From the NCBI GenBank assembly GCA_026874595.1, contig CM049316.1:43661695-43725694 (forward strand): a stretch of DNA of 64,000 nt. The letters run 5' to 3'. This DNA is from Sipunculus nudus. Taxonomy: Eukaryota; Annelida; Sipuncula; Golfingiida; Sipunculidae. A program made the translations under genes and the position numbers. Below the pieces are notes generated by a model. It saw only the letters and a program-made list of their open reading frames with translations, searched no databases and was not told the DNA's origin. Numbering within the stretch: the first letter of the stretch is position 1; every line of letters starts with the position of its first letter. Positions 34,001 through 43,765 of this stretch are shown piece by piece.

Positions 34001-36188
34001 TCTCCCCAGAAACCTGAAATATGGTCACTGTGACCTTATTCTTAGAGTTTTGGGGTATGTTTGAGCACCCCAGAAATAATGCAAAATACACACAAATTGC
34101 CAGATTCCTCAGGAAAGTCTGGTTGGATTGTCATCAAATTTGATGTGCTTATGGGTCTTGATGAACTTAAGCTAATAGCATGAAAGATGATGCCACCTAC
34201 ATTATCTTATTTAGTTGCCTGCGCAAGGAAATATTGTCAACATGTCAGTCGGCTGAGCATCATGACCTATGGGTCACTTGTTCAAGCACACGTGTGCGGT
34301 AAAGGCGTTATATTTGTGATCCCTCCATACAGAAAATACACAATATACTGGTAATACATATTGAATTATTTTTTTTAAGTATTGACAATTTTCTTGTTTT
34401 CTGTATGCTATCAAAATTGTTTAAATTTGACAAAGATCCAAGGGAATATCAAATGAGGGAAAATACCTTTCCATAATTGACAGAAAATATAAAATGTCAG
34501 ATATTATTTATTTGATTAATCTTTGATTTACAGTTAACATAGAGGAACTGTTATTATTTATAATAACTTTCTTAACTGTTGATAATATGCAGTTAAAAAA
34601 TATAAATGAATCTTCACCCCTTTTGATTGGATATCTTATGCATAAAGGTTTCATTCCAACGATATCCCTGTAACAAATATTGGAAAGTTGAAGATTAATC
34701 TAAATACAGTATTTCTCTATATTTAGCTGGAATTTAGCAATGGTTCATCCTCTATGGCTGCATTTTTTTCACAATATTTTATCTATTGGAATTTTATATT
34801 AATATTTTATTCTAGGAATAATTTTCCCATTAAATTTTGGCCTCAAAAATTTAGTCAGCATGCTCCTCCAGTTTAGTATTCAATTTAGGTCTGTTAAGTT
34901 GTATGTGCTGATGGTCCATAAAATGTATTTTTCTGCATAATTTATTCTTTTCGTAGTTTTGTAAAGAATAAATTATTTAATTAGGCCCAAAATGCATGAG
35001 GGTAAAGTTTTATGTCTCCACCCCCCCCCCTCCAGGGGAGACATGTTGTTTTCAGTGCCATCGTCTGTTGTTATCCTCCACATCATGTGTAGGATATCTT
35101 GTGAACGCAATCACATTTGAAGGGCTGCATATTATTTCATGAAATTTGAAACACAAATAGTTTCTACCAGAAGCTCAGATGAGTTTGAAAACTGATGACC
35201 TTGACCTTCATCTTCAAGGTCAAATCTGCCAAAATGTAAAATTTTTGTAAACCCCATAACTTTTGGAGTATTTCACATTTTGCCCTTAAATTTAGTACAC
35301 AACTTGTTTCAGTGAAGTTCTTGGATGAGTTTGAAAACTGGTGACCTTGACCTGGATCTCCAAGGTCATATAAGCTGAATTACTGTTATTGTCTCGTGAA
35401 CACAATAACTTTGAAAGTACTGAAGATATTTCTTCAAATATGACCCACCAGTTCTTTATGCCAAAATCTCGTCGGAGTTAAAAAAAGATGACTTTGACCT
35501 TGATCTTCCAGGTCAAATCTGCTGAAATCCAGAATCATTGTTTTGAGATAGTGCAAATTTTTCCCCTCATGTTTTGGGATTGCCCATAGGGGGGTAGACC
35601 AATATCTGTGTTTGCGCTGCAAAAACAAAGCCATTTTATTTGAACCAATTTTTGACAAAAATTTAATATGATCAGGGGACTCCAGGATAGGTAGAGAATT
35701 GTTTTGTTGAACAGGTAAAAACATCATAACAAATAAAAATATTGAAATTTCATTATTTTTTTCCTGGAAAGAAATACTTGGAGTTCAAATTTTGTAAATT
35801 AATTCCCACTTAAAATCAAATGTTTAATGCAGGGGGTTAAAATTAATACATGTGGGGGTTATCTAAGTTGATCTAAAATATTTTGTTCAAAAATGTTTTG
35901 GATTGCCATGTGAATGCACAATTCACTTTAAAAATGGTTCAAAATGGGTTTGCATTTGTTGTGTGAAAGGGGTATGAGAATTAAAGTTAAAATTTGTTTT
36001 TTTTTTGCCACAGCTAGAACATTAAAAATATGGCTGACTTTCAGTTTATCATTAGGTATGCTTGTTAATTTCAGGGCAAGTACAAGATCCAAGTCAGCGT
36101 GGTTGACACCAAGGGAAAGCTGTTCATCTGTGCAGAGGTAGTTGTGACCTTGCAGACAAGCGGCGAAAATGACCTTTTTGGAAAATGA
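25905..36188 (+). CDS. ML-domain (NPC2/GM2-activator-like) secreted lipid-binding protein; spliced, five coding exons
   Basis: Exons 25905-26013, 27644-27733, 28350-28496, 31623-31681 and 36075-36188 join in frame (519 nt, 172 residues plus TGA), all with GT/AG introns. Residues 1-21 form a signal peptide, so the protein should be secreted or lysosomal. The ML fold is shown by NCG (35-37), C97 with C110-P-F-K-K-G (a CP-x-KG motif typical of NPC2 and GM2A), LPSGKYKI (133-140) and the last strand KGKLFICAEVVV (148-159). ML proteins bind single lipids such as sterols, phospholipids or glycolipids. Only four cysteines remain in the mature chain (36, 97, 110, 154); the NPC2 small-loop pair is absent. 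N42-F-T is a possible glycosylation site. The length is usual for the family. Whether it is nearer NPC2 or GM2A is undecided. Confidence 0.9.
26400..26760. repeat. Dispersed repeat family E, copy 3
   Basis: Begins CTAGAAATCTGCAATCTAAG and runs through TGTACATTTGTGAATATTCC and CATGATTGCATGAA to an ACACAC tract, in the same order as 9829-10175. Lies in intron 1 of the coding part. Confidence 0.7.
26988..27326. repeat. 32-bp minisatellite, 11 copies
   Basis: Starts of ACCAATGAGAGTGG recur every 32 bp from 26988 to 27308. The units are almost identical, with a variant (GGATG) in the first and an ending variant (GTCCC) in the last. There are no spacers between units. Confidence 0.97.
27644..27733 (+). 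CDS. ML-domain gene, coding exon 2
   Basis: Encodes residues 37-66 (DAKHNFTMWWSPKV and so on to IDFTP). Acceptor ATTCACAG at 27643, donor GTAAGA at 27734, phase 1 on both sides. Confidence 0.9.
27976..28051. repeat. (TA)n microsatellite
   Basis: TA dinucleotide run with one GTTT interruption near 28007. Confidence 0.95.
28200..28361 (+). repeat. Tandem duplication spanning the exon 3 acceptor
   Basis: Four units of 42-44 bp, each with a TGGTT(A/G)TATTTTT pyrimidine tract, an acceptor position and an exon-like TGA(C/T)TGGAG. The acceptor positions are 28219-20 (AT), 28262-63 (AG, intact), 28304-05 (AA) and 28348-49 (AG, the real one). The last unit ends in coding exon 3. Confidence 0.85.
28350..28496 (+). 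CDS. ML-domain gene, coding exon 3
   Basis: Encodes residues 67-115, including C97 and the CPFKKG motif. Phase 1 on both sides. Both the acceptor and the donor of this exon lie in tandem duplications. Confidence 0.9.
28497..28628 (+). repeat. 44-bp tandem repeat starting at the exon 3 donor
   Basis: Three units, each beginning with the donor text GTAAGTAACC, at 28497 (the real donor), 28541 and 28585, exactly 44 bp apart. All three donor motifs are intact. Confidence 0.92.
28629..28805. repeat. Family C-like module, left fragment
   Basis: Carries AGGTGGCGCCACCTGTCTGG and the surrounding text found again at 30480-30560 and 45670-45790. It is cut at its right end by family A copy A2, and the module resumes at 30432. 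Confidence 0.7.
28806..30431 (+). mobile_element. Family A rolling-circle-like element, copy A2
   Basis: The 5' hairpin AGCTCAG / CTGAGCT is at 28810-28838. The 3' end is CAGCTGAGC, the palindrome GACCCATGGGTC, then CCTTGTT at 30431. Rejoining the flanks (ATGAGAGATTTT to TCCCAAAGCAAAC) restores the module text seen intact at 30610-30640, so the insertion is clean and lies in a T tract. The element sits in intron 3 in sense orientation and has no ORF for a transposase. It contains a C-rich tract at about 29686-29725. Confidence 0.8.
30432..30994. repeat. Family C-like modules, right part
   Basis: Successive modules of the type ATTTCAG(A/C)CCAATACGTT, CACTCCTGAGATATGAGC and GGTGGCGCCACC, homologous to 45670-46260. 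This is the continuation of the fragment at 28629-28805. Confidence 0.7.
30995..31137 (-). mobile_element. Family B terminal fragment
   Basis: Reading on the minus strand from 31137: TTGTATCCGCCAAAAC, the hairpin partner, then a CCG-rich tract. These are the 5' end features of family B copies 1-3. The rest of family B is missing; the fragment is joined to family C-like modules. Confidence 0.7.
31623..31681 (+). CDS. ML-domain gene, coding exon 4
   Basis: Encodes residues 116-135 (VPLKFQSSNIPFSLPYALPS; the first codon is split). Acceptor ATTGCAG at 31622, donor GTAAGT at 31682, ending in phase 0. Confidence 0.88.
32364..34282 (+). mobile_element. Family A element, copy A3, with about 340-bp internal repeats
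   Basis: The 5' hairpin AGCTCAG / CTGAGCT is at 32369-32397 and the 3' end is CGGCTGAGC, a decayed GACCTATGGGTC palindrome and ACTTGTT. Internal starts of TAACAGGG(C/G)ACAAATC near 32436, 32784, 33120 and 33457 give a period of 337-348 bp. Each module has a diverged GGTGGC(G/T)(C/G)CACC-like site. Sense orientation in intron 4. Confidence 0.75.
34283..35011. other. Intron 4 sequence, nothing recognised
   Basis: AT-rich, no exon or repeat family recognised. Confidence 0.45.
35012..35610 (+). repeat. Dispersed repeat with GACCTTGACCT modules
   Basis: Opens with a C-rich tract and GGGGAGACATGTTG, followed by two or three modules containing GATGAGTTTGAAAACTG(A/G)TGACCTTGACCT and AAGGTCA inverted pairs. 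Ends near CCCATAGGGGGGTAGAC. No ORF with recognisable content. Confidence 0.6.
35650..35860. repeat. Degenerate MITE family D copy
   Basis: Shares ATATGATCAGGG, GAACAGGTAAAAACA and TAATGCAGGGGGTTAAAATT, in order, with the MITE at 13245-13518. The inverted ends are not clear. Confidence 0.5.
36075..36188 (+). CDS. ML-domain gene, last coding exon
   Basis: Acceptor TAATTTCAG at 36074. Encodes residues 136-172, starting GKYKIQVSVVD and including C154, and ends with TGA at 36186-36188. Confidence 0.9.
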   Translation, partial: GKYKIQVSVVDTKGKLFICAEVVVTLQTSGENDLFGK

Positions 36189-36259
36189 GGAAGTCAACAT
36201 ACAATGTTATTCATAACTTGATATAAATATGAGCAAGTTTCAGTCTCACTTAAAACATC

Positions 36260-36263
<4 letters not shown>

Positions 36264-36300
<37 letters not shown>

Positions 36301-36319
36301 GATAAACATATTTATAGAT

Positions 36320-36375
<56 letters not shown>
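36264..36375. repeat. (TA)n microsatellite, interrupted
   Basis: Two long TA runs separated by ATAGATAAACATATTTATAG-type text and a CA patch. Lies in the predicted 3' UTR. Confidence 0.95.
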
Positions 36376-36379
<4 letters not shown>

Positions 36380-36446
36380 TGGATGTCCTCTAATATTGTT
36401 ACCCGTTTGAATCAAAAATGTATATGAATACCTAGCTTCTCTAGCA

Positions 36447-36452
36447 AATAAA
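36447..36452 (+). terminator. Possible polyadenylation signal of the ML-domain gene
   Basis: AATAAA 259 bases after the stop codon, after a TA microsatellite in the presumed 3' UTR. Confidence 0.4.
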
Positions 36453-36459
36453 TGGTATT

Positions 36460-38815
36460 TTAATTATTAAACAGTCATGAATGTCACATTTTCTATACTG
36501 GTATATTTTTTATGTGATTTATTTTCTTAATTTTAAAATATGGATTTGAAAATCTGTCTATGCATGTGTCATATTTTTCAATGGTTTATGCAATATCACT
36601 CGTTATGATATTTAGATCTTTTTGATAAAAGACCAGTAAATCTTACACATGTTCATTGGATCTAGATTAATAGTCATGGATTTAATAAAATTAAATTAAA
36701 AATCAAATGTGATTTCACACTTTTAAATGTAAGGTTTTAAATCAAACTGGATTGTATTGAAAATCTTTAATTTTAACAATTTAATTTTTGTAAATTTTTT
36801 AAAAATGAACATGTCTTTTCAATTAACACGTAGTATATATCATTTACTAGGACTACAAAAAGCGTCAATAAGGTGCAAATGATTTTAAGGTGCCACTACT
36901 TTTTAATTTTCTAATTTTGTCTTGAATTTTATGGTAGAAATCGAAGTTGATATTTCTTGAAGAAAATCTGACCAAACGTTACTGAGGTAGCTAGGTTTTG
37001 CTTATCTGAAAGTACTGTAACTGAAGAATTATCATTCCGGTTTATTAGGTACTTATGTGTTATAACTTTGTAACTGTGTAAAACTGGAACCTGCCAGACA
37101 GACCACACTCCTAACAAGGCCACCAAGACCCTATTCAGTCATATGGTAACATAGGATATGTTTGATGAGGTGTTTTATATGTTATCTGCACTAGCCACAA
37201 TAACCATTCTTGCACTGGGAAAGGTCCCCACAGCTTTGGCTGATTCATCTGGGACAGGATTTCCATGGGCAGAGTTGACTGGATGAACTGACATACCAGT
37301 AGTTTCTCATAATGGGCCCTGTGATAGAGCCTAAGCCAAATTTGCTAAATCATAACTTATTCCTTAGGATATGTGGGAAAGAATGGAATATGACCCCCCT
37401 TATTAAACACAAGTTGTGTGACAAAAATTTAGTGCCACTGCCAGTTTAATATGGAAAAGCAGACCCCCAGAGTTTGCTGAAAGGTGTCTGCATGGCCATA
37501 AACAAAGAAGTAAAATACAATTTTTCAGATGAAAAATTCTAATATGTTTTTATCCACATATGAAATTTGTGCTTAACTTGGGTGAATAGAGTGAATAGAG
37601 ATGCGTCCTGGATTTCACTGTCAAGCTTGGAATGAGTTTGAGGTTTTGAGGAAAAAATCATCCCTGGCTCCTCCACAGATGATGTAACTGGGGCTCTACA
37701 CTTTATTTTTTAACTTGCACAAAAGGATTATAACTTGCCATTATAAAATACTCTTGATTGATACAGGCTGTTCGCTCTGACCTGAACTGTACACATTGAA
37801 TGCAGCACTTTATATCTTTACATATTTTCTCAATAAAATATTCGGATCCAATTTTTAAGTTTTGGGTTATTTTAACCTATAGAAATTGATACAGATTGAG
37901 TGGGACAAATGAAAGTCACTTTGTGTACAAGACTTAACTGTCTTAATCCCAAACATTAAATTTAGAACCTGATATCGCCGACACTCTTAAGTTTCGCTGG
38001 ACCTTGTACTGCCTTCTGGGTTGTCAGGCCTGTTCATTCTTGTAGCTTTTCTCAGCTCCCTGGGGAGCATACACCCACAAATAGACCTATGATGTCAAAT
38101 CCATTTGGAAGTTATTTTTTCCCACATTTGTATGCTCCCAAAAGACCAGTAGCCATTGACATCTGGGTGGAAAGGGTAAGCCCTTGTGGTAAAGACTTTG
38201 GCCAGGAGTCTCAGGGTGGAAGGTGGTCTGAAAAGGACACTTAGTCATAACTGAAGTCCAGCACCTCTATAAGACACCCAGCCATGCACCCCTCTTTCTC
38301 CCTGGTGGAATGACCCAATCATCCCTATCAATGAATGTCCTGCAGTATTGATCACCTCATGGTTGAGACTGGTTTCTGGTTTATTCACCCTCCAGCAGAG
38401 GTTAGATTAGATTACATTGTCCGTTAGTGCCCCTATAGATTATATAATTAGAAGCTCCATTTATGGCACTGGACCAGTCACTTTGTAATTTTGCCACTGG
38501 TGTCTATTAGATGAAGTAGCCCCAGGTGATTAATAAAGCATATTGTGGCATTCAGGGATAGTCATTGAGTTTAATTAGTTATACAGCTAAGGCCTTGCTG
38601 TATAGTATGTTTTGGCTAAATAATAATAACATTTATTCTAAATTTGCCCAGATCTTTTGGCCATTTTTGTAATTTCAAACTAAATATCTGAGTTATTTTC
38701 ATCAGTGTGAGAAATCCAACACCCTAACTATTGCCCCAGCATTCTCTATGCTTATAGATATACTATTTCTATTCTTATGGTAACACTAGCAGGGAGAACA
38801 AGACAATGACCTTAA
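36460..38815. other. Intergenic, nothing recognised
   Basis: No exon was found. A stretch near 37990-38060 (AGGCCTGTTCATTCT, GCTCCC) matches 12955-13000 in inverted orientation, so it is probably another dispersed repeat. Confidence 0.45.
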
Positions 38816-40525
38816 TTGTATCCGCCAAAACAGAGTTTTGCGGATACTATGTTTTCAGCTGCACGCCGCCGCTGCCGCCGCCGCGTAGGTGTCCGGAGAA
38901 CTCCTCCATAACCGCTGGGCGGAATTTTCTGAAACCTGGGATTATGTTCGGGTCACATGTGAACTGCTGCGCCCCGATTTTGTTTTGACCTCTGACCTTT
39001 CCTCTGCGCTCTGCGTCCGTTTGTGCGTCTGTTTCCACTCATAAACCCACATATCTCGGGAACCGTTTGACCGATCAGGAAAATTTTTTTGCACAAATGT
39101 AGTCCTCGGAGAGCTTTATAACATACACCAAAAATGGTGGCGCCACCTGCAACCATGTTTGCACAGTGTCCATCTGTTCGTCTGCCTTGGGTTAAAATCA
39201 CTCATATCTCTGCAGTGACTTGACTAATTCACCTGAAATTCGGCATGCGTAAACATTCTGGATAGCTTTTCTTATTTTATGACAGGTGGCGCCACCTACA
39301 TTCACGTTTACACTGCAGACATCCAAGCTCATATCTCGGGAACCGTTTGACCGATCAGGAAAATTCTTTTGCACAAATGTAGCCCTTGGAGAGCTTTATA
39401 ACATACACCAAAAATGGTGGCGCCACCTGCAACCATGTTTGCACAGTGTCCATCTGTTCGTCTGCCTTGGGTTAAAATCACTCATATCTCTGCAGTGACT
39501 TGACTAATTCACCTGAAATTTGGCATGCGTATACATCCTGGATAGCTTTTCTGATTTTATGACAGGTGGCGCCACCTACATTCACATTTACGCTGCAGAC
39601 ATCCAAGCTCATATCTCGGGAACCGTTTGACCGATCAGGAAAATTCTTTTGCACAAATGTAGCCCTTGGAGAGCTTTATAACATACACCCAAAATGATGG
39701 CGCTACCTGCAACCATGTTTGCACAGTGTCCATCTGTTTGTCTGCCTTGGGTTAAAATCACTCATATCTCTGCAGTGACTTGACTAATTCACCTGAAATT
39801 TGGCATGCGTATACATCCTGGATAGCTTTTCTGATTTTATGACAGGTGGCGCCACCTACATTCAAGTTTACGCTGCAGACATCCAAGCTCATATCTCAGG
39901 AACCGTTTGACGGATCAGGAAAATTTTTTTGCACAAATGTAGCCCTTGGAGAGCTTTATAACATAGACAAAAAATGGTGGCGCCACCTGCAACCATGTTT
40001 GCACAGCTCCCGTCTGTTTGTCTGCCATGGGATAAAATCACTCATATCTCGGCAGTGGTTTGACATATCTGCCTAAAATTTTGAAAGTTTATACATCCCC
40101 GACAGCTCCCTTGATTTTATGACAGGTGGCGCCACCTGCATTCTAGTTTATGCAGCAGATATCCAAGCTCATATCTTGGGAACCGTTTGACCGATTGGGC
40201 CAAAGTTTTGCATGTGTATAGTTCTCACAAAGCTCTTTATCATACGCTAAACTGGTGGCGCCACCTGCAACCCTTTTTTGCACAGTGTCCATCTGTTTGT
40301 CTGCCAAGGGCAAAAATCACTCATATACAATATAGTGGTTTGACTTATCTGCCTTAAATTTTGCATATGTAAACAACTTGGATGGCTTTCTGGATTTTTT
40401 GGTAGGTAGCCCAACCTACATACACAATTTGGCTGCAGACATCCATGCTAATATGCAACACTTCACCCGTTCCACTCTGATTTAGGCGGATACAAGTAGT
40501 CGCTTGTCGACTACCTGTATTCTAG
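38816..40525 (+). mobile_element. Family B rolling-circle-like element, copy B1
   Basis: The 5' end TTGTATCCGCCAAAAC folds with GTTTTGCGGATAC. A CCG-rich tract follows, then tandem modules whose AACCGTTTGA marker recurs at 39061, 39341, 39621, 39901 and 40181, exactly 280 bp apart. Each 280-bp unit has two GGTGGCGCCACC-type palindromes. The 3' end has GGCGGATACAA (inverse of the 5' end), the hairpin GTAGTCGCTTGTCGACTAC, seven bases and CTAG, followed by T. This matches a Helitron/Helentron-type 3' end. No Rep/helicase ORF, so non-autonomous. Confidence 0.85.
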
Positions 40526-40556
40526 TTTCATTTATTATAGCTTTACAGTTAGGCCG

Positions 40557-40751
40557 AGAAAAGGTATGGTTTGTCAGGCCTTTTAAAAAAAACTCGTTTT
40601 TTAACCTTTTTTGTTTGTTCAGATAAAAATGTCATATGATCAGAGAAAAAGCATGATAATAACAGATTTTGCTAAACAGGTAAAAGTAGTAAATACAGGA
40701 AATCTGATCAAAATTTTATTATTTTATCTTCTTGAAACATGAAAATCTAAA
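40557..40751. mobile_element. MITE family D copy 3, left part
   Basis: Starts AAGGTATGGTTTGTCAGGCC and continues ATGTCATATGATCAGAG and CTAAACAGGTAAAA as in 13257-13440. Interrupted at 40752 by family A copy A4. Confidence 0.65.
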
Positions 40752-42344
40752 TTTTTAGCTCAGCTGACTATAAGTCATCTGAGCTATAGTCGTGGTCCTT
40801 TGTCCGTCCGTCCGTCTGGCCGTACGGCCCTCCGTCCGTTAACAGGGCACGTTTTAAAACCTTTGGACCTACAAATCCAAAATTCTGCATACCAATAGAT
40901 GTCCCAAAAATCTCCTACCATACCGAAAATTGGGTCATTAGGACTTCGTTCCTTCGAGATATTAAGGAAAAACCTCTGTTTTCCATAAAAAAGCCATTGT
41001 TAAACTTCAAAGCTGCCTAATATCAAAACCACTGATCTGTTTTTGATCATATTTAGTATTCATATTTTTCCATACATTTTCTGTGCACATACCAAAAATT
41101 GGGTTAGCATTGGGTATTACCTTGAAGTAATGGGCCCAAATATAATCCAGTATCTTAAAAATCAGGAAATATATTTGCTCACTTAACATGAGAATTGCTG
41201 AAGCTGGAGACTTTTTTTCAGGAATATAACTTTATTTAATCAAGATTCAATTGTTTACCCAAAATTAGATCTGAATTTTGCAAATTTTTCAAGTTATTAG
41301 CATAAATAAAAAATCAATACCTTAAATTTTGTCCAACTTTGGCAATGGCACGTTTTTTCCCTGTAAGCACTGTTGATTTAATTTTCACAGCATATATACA
41401 CAAGGATTTAATCTTTTAAAATCTGAAATTTCAAAGGAATTGTTTGAAAAGAGTAGCTTTTATTCAAGTTTTCATACACCATGTCAAGTGTTGTTTACAT
41501 CTGGCCCACCTAGTAATACAGTCTTCACTTGCATTATGTAACCCACCCCAGGCAGCTTGCCTTGGCTTAGCTTGGCCACTACTAGCAGGCTTCCCCTCTG
41601 CCCTGCACTCCCCCCCCAGCTGGTGCATAAACTAGATGAATGTTATAATTTTCTGTATTTTATTTTATTTTTGGGTATGTTACATTTTAGATTTTGTATT
41701 GTACCACCAGGGTTACAATGATTAAAGGGCACATGTAATTGTGTCCACAAAGTGATGTATTGCTATGAAAGTGTGGATGTTCATCAGAGTGCTCATTAAA
41801 GATTTTAATTTGTTTGACTTATAACTCATGGTTGTATCAGTTGTTACATGATACTGGCTAAAGAATTAAAATTTATATTGCTGATCCTTTATTTCAATTC
41901 ATAAAATTAAACGTTCCCAACTCCAGGTTGCTCCTGGTATAATACATTGGGTGTTTTGATCCTTGGATTAATTTTAACACATGTATTAGTTTCATAGTTG
42001 AGAATACTTTTCTTTTTTCCTGATACCATTTAAAAAATATACATATTTAAATTTTTCCCTTTAGTGATGTGGAGTAAATTTTCACAGCATGTACACATTA
42101 GCATCTCATCTGTTAAAATTTGAAATTTGAAACTGATCAAAAACTGTAGATTTTATTCAAGTTTCCAGGTACCAAGTCTTCATTGTTTACATCAGGTCAG
42201 TATAAATGCAGTGTACTGGGCAGTTACATAACACCTTCAGGTCTGACCTACTGCCACTGTGAGTGTCTGGGTCAGGCTGGGTCAGGCAGTGAGTACCAGA
42301 GAGCCTCTCTTTCTCTCTCTCTCTGGCAGTCCAGCTCTCTCTTT

Positions 42345-42401
<57 letters not shown>

Positions 42402-42453
42402 CTTTTTCTCTTTCTCTCTCCATCTTTCTTTCTCTCTCTCTCTCTCTCTCTCT

Positions 42454-42501
<48 letters not shown>

Positions 42502-43679
42502 CCCTTATCCTTATTGCCTCCCTTCCTCCCTCCATCCCATTCTGTTGACAGGTACTATAAACTAGATACATTAGCTATAAATGTTGATGCAATTTAGAAA
42601 TATGAATAAACTGAAATATTCACAATCACAAGTATGTTATACTGTAAATTTATAGTAACATTCGTAAACCTTGATAAAAATTATGTAATGAAAAAAAGGA
42701 ATAAATGCAAATATTGTTAATTTTTTATTGGCTCAGTAGAATGGGGAAAAAATTATTTGCTTTGTTTCTCCATCTTTCTGCCTGTTTTAAATATTTAATG
42801 TTCATGAATAAACTTTATTTTTTATAAGCACTGTTGAGTTAAATTTCATATCCTGTATGTATATGCAAGGTTATGGCAAATGTATACATATCATAAAATT
42901 GATAAAAAAGGTTTACCAAATAAATTGGATCTCATCAGACAAATGTGTAAACTGTTGAACTGTCAACAGCTTATCAAAAATGTAACCAATAGAAAGGCAT
43001 GGTCAGATCTCAAATATTATTTGCAACATTTTCTTCAATCATATAAACCAACCATGGCCCAAATTACCTCTTCCTCTCAAACTTAATCTACATTTCATCA
43101 TATTTTTAATATTTTAACCTTCTAGGTGGTTCAGTACTGTTGACCATTTGTCCATAGGTGCCTATGTACATGCCAGAAATTATGTCAATATTGTGTAATA
43201 TGTTGACGTGAGGGTCATCAAAATAATGTACCTTGTCAAGACCGATCTTGTCAAGATATCATGTCATACAGTCACAAATTCATAAATCCCCTCATCAACA
43301 TAGTAAATCATAACCTTGTATCTGTCAAATTGAAATCTTGCAGTTTTCCATACACTATAGATCCTTCAACAAATAGCCTTATCATCATTATACCACTGCT
43401 TAGTATACTGTCATTGCATTCATATTTGCTCAAATAAATTGTTTTTTCAACCCCTCTCAAATAAATAAAAAATAAACCCCTATATTTTACTCTATATTAA
43501 TCCATCAGTCAGATTATTTCATATATCATTTATTCACATATAACATTATATTCTTTTATAAAAGCCCAACATGACCATGATATTCATAAGCTTTTTCTAC
43601 TAAATATAGTATAACATTGGTGATACATTTATAGTCCAATCATGATCAGCTGAGCGCTGTGACCCATGGGTCCCTTGTT
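40752..43679 (+). mobile_element. Family A element, copy A4
   Basis: The 5' hairpin AGCTCAG / CTGAGCT starts at 40757. The 3' end is CAGCTGAGC, GACCCATGGGTC, then CCTTGTT at 43679. It has two internal modules with TTTATTCAAGTTT near 41459 and 42153, and a long CT array. Its flanks rejoin to restore a MITE of family D. Confidence 0.8.
42309..42497. repeat. (CT)n-rich array
   Basis: About 190 bases of CT dinucleotides with short interruptions, inside family A copy A4. Open frames here give poly-Ser/Leu or Arg/Glu and are not genes. Confidence 0.95.
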
Positions 43680-43765
43680 ATTTTGATGGGGGGGGGGGGG
43701 GGGGGGTTAAAATTGATGCACTCGATGCCTGAGAATCGCAGCTTTTTTTTTGTGCCTTACCCCCA
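43680..43765. mobile_element. MITE family D copy 3, right part
   Basis: Resumes the MITE after A4: GATG, a 19-G run (43688-43706), GTTAAAATTGA, GCCTGAGAATCGCAGC and a T tract before GTGCC. Confidence 0.6.

Noticed and set aside
38816-40525. 280-bp array as a centromeric satellite
   Set aside because: The arrays are short, bounded by hairpin ends, and occur at three separate loci with the same termini, which fits a transposable element.
42183-42597. Long open frames of 99-121 codons
   Set aside because: They are the three-frame reading of a CT microsatellite (Ser/Leu or Arg/Glu runs) inside a family A element.
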